7,896 nucleotides of DNA, taken from contig JABHUV010000003.1 of the NCBI GenBank assembly GCA_018658605.1, forward strand, positions 1-7,896. Direction: 5' to 3'. Both the position numbers and the translations under genes were made by a program. This DNA comes from Planctomycetaceae bacterium (GTDB lineage: Bacteria; Planctomycetota; Planctomycetia; Pirellulales; Pirellulaceae). Shown piece by piece: positions 6,883 to 7,896 of the stretch (position 1 is its first letter; each line of letters begins with the position of its first letter). The notes beneath the pieces were generated by a model that saw nothing but the letters and a program-made list of their open reading frames with translations, was not told where the DNA came from and made no database searches.

Positions 6883-6903
6883 CGTAGCTTGATGCTACGC
6901 TTT
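6875..6903 (+). terminator. Hairpin at the flotillin stop codon
   Basis: CGTAGC (6883-6888) pairs with GCTACG (6894-6899) around the loop TTGAT, directly after the TAA. The stem can extend outward with AAAG (6875-6878) and CTTT (6900-6903) across a bulge. There is only a three-T run behind it, so it may be a weak terminator or a 3' end protecting the upstream mRNA. Confidence 0.45.
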
Positions 6904-6914
6904 GCTAGACGTGC

Positions 6915-6964
6915 TAGCAGGTCTCGCGACGACCCTTTCCAAGGGAAAGTTTCGAGACCTGTTG
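6915..6964. other. Long inverted repeat between flotillin and ATPase genes
   Basis: CAGGTCTCG (6918-6926) and CGAGACCTG (6953-6961) form a perfect 9-bp stem that can extend to 12 bp with wobble pairs. Inside it CTTTCC (6935-6940) pairs with GGAAAG (6944-6949), giving an apical hairpin. No T-run follows on either strand, so it does not look like an intrinsic terminator. GCTAG (6904-6908) can instead pair with CTAGC (6914-6918), which would compete with the base of the long stem. An RNase processing site, mRNA stabiliser or switch are possible roles. Confidence 0.6.
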
Positions 6965-7007
6965 GACACGCAAGCCGATGCTTCAGGAAAGGTTAAGAAC
7001 TCGTATC

Positions 7008-7896
7008 ATGGCTTCAGAAGAACAGCAACCCGATGCTGATAATGGCGGCTCGCCAGAACCAGAAAATTCGCAGCTTGAAAGCGGCACGTATGAAATCATA
7101 CGCAACCGTCTGAAAGGTTACGCGCAGGATCTGCGGGAGCGACTGCAACAATTAGGCCAAATCCGCAAGGACGTATTTGGTTCGATTGAAACGGTCTTGC
7201 TAGGATCGGAACGTGTTACGACGGAACACAACTGCGTCCCGCGGGACATGATCGCGATTGGTGACCAGATAATCTTTGGTTACAACATCCATTTTGGTTT
7301 GAAAAAGACGACACATATCGATGATGTGTTTTCCGTATACCGATTTGAGGAGCACTCATTTCATAGCATCAAATCAGATTTGATTTCCGATCAGGATTTC
7401 CAGCGCGATTTTCAGGAAATCTATAAATACTATAAGGATGCGGAGTTTGCCAAGTTCTTTGTCATCGGTCCGAATCTCTTTATGACTTTCAAGGTTGGTA
7501 AAGGGGACAATGACGTAAAGAGTTTGAAGTGGAAAATTACGGGGGACAAGTTAGTTTATGTTGATAACCGTAGTGACCATGAAGTCCATTTTCCTGCACA
7601 GCATGAATTCGATTGGAAGCGTCCACCACGTGAATCTTTCCAGGAAGGTCGACATCCCCATATTAGTATTGATGATCGCGTGTTTGTGGAAACAGTGGGT
7701 GGTGATCTTACAATCAAGATTGAAAACAACACTTTAGTCGGTGAAGGAATCTACGCGGAATCGGTAGAAAATGTTGACCAGACTCTAGATGATGCAGAAG
7801 TGCTATACGCCATCGTGGGCACAATTATTTTGCTTAAGATTCGGCCGTACCAAGAAAATGCATTTCGTTATTTTATTTATAACGAGAAAATTCAAC
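7008..7896 (+). CDS. N-terminus of large 'DNA repair ATPase' family protein (3' end outside window)
   Basis: The frame is open from the ATG at 7008 to the window edge, giving 296 residues of what is probably a much longer protein. After an acidic low-complexity start (1-24) comes 'LESGTYEIIRNRL', a short helical stretch (31-57), then 'LLGSERVTTEHNCVPRDM', 'IIFGYNIHFGLK', 'DDVFSVYRF', 'FQEIYKYYKDAEF', 'VYVDNRSDHEVHFP', 'FDWKRPPRE', 'GRHPHISIDDRVFVETVGGD', 'IKIENNT' and 'GEGIYAE'. I recognise this order of motifs from the N-terminus of the long bacterial proteins that databases label 'DNA repair ATPase'. No signal peptide or membrane helix is visible. The Walker motifs would lie beyond the window, so ATPase activity is not shown here. 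An AGGAAAGG stretch (6985-6992) precedes the ATG by 15 nt, rather far for a ribosome binding site. It follows the flotillin gene by 125 nt on the same strand and probably belongs to the same functional unit. Confidence 0.8.
   Translation, partial: MASEEQQPDADNGGSPEPENSQLESGTYEIIRNRLKGYAQDLRERLQQLGQIRKDVFGSIETVLLGSERVTTEHNCVPRDMIAIGDQIIFGYNIHFGLKKTTHIDDVFSVYRFEEHSFHSIKSDLISDQDFQRDFQEIYKYYKDAEFAKFFVIGPNLFMTFKVGKGDNDVKSLKWKITGDKLVYVDNRSDHEVHFPAQHEFDWKRPPRESFQEGRHPHISIDDRVFVETVGGDLTIKIENNTLVGEGIYAESVENVDQTLDDAEVLYAIVGTIILLKIRPYQENAFRYFIYNEKIQ

Noticed and set aside
1..7896. CRISPR array, tRNA, rRNA, insertion sequence or integrase
   Set aside because: I saw no regularly spaced identical repeats, no tRNA cloverleaf, no rRNA-like stretch, no transposase or integrase motifs and no terminal inverted repeats with target duplications.

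Overview
The window looks like chromosomal DNA from a planctomycete, probably of the Pirellula/Rhodopirellula type. The main clue is the first gene: it encodes a large secreted-type protein of cadherin-like repeats that ends in a dockerin pair of the form 'NP-x-DVN-D-x-x-F-V-S-x-IDAL', a hallmark of planctomycete giant surface proteins. Base composition is moderate, and all five genes lie on the + strand. The organism assignment is inference; there is no rRNA or other phylogenetic marker here.

Layout. (1) 3-2774: the C-terminal part of a long cadherin-like/dockerin protein whose start lies upstream of the window. (2) 2775-3116: a gap with a GC-rich block, then an AT-rich perfect inverted repeat and a terminator-like hairpin just before the next gene. 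(3) 3117-3800: a small protein with one HKD-type phospholipase D/nuclease domain behind an N-terminal helical domain. (4) 3801-4082: an AT-rich gap with inverted repeats. (5) 4083-4763: a YqiJ-like membrane protein with a C-terminal OB-fold. It overlaps by 11 nt with (6) 4753-6882, a 709-residue YqiK-type flotillin (SPFH protein) with a very long coiled coil. (7) 6883-7007: a short gap rich in RNA hairpins. (8) 7008 to the window end: the N-terminus of a large protein that I recognise from sequence pattern as the family databases call 'DNA repair ATPase'. It is cut by the window edge before any ATPase motif.

How they may work together. YqiJ-like and YqiK-like proteins are a known pair: the OB-fold/NfeD-like partner and the flotillin form a membrane scaffold. 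The large 'DNA repair ATPase' family is, to my recollection, often encoded beside them. The order nuclease-like PLD, membrane partner, flotillin scaffold, giant ATPase suggests a membrane-attached stress or nucleic-acid-processing system. The PLD gene's membership is the least certain part, because a 282-nt gap with its own possible control elements separates it from the rest. The upstream dockerin protein is most likely unrelated.
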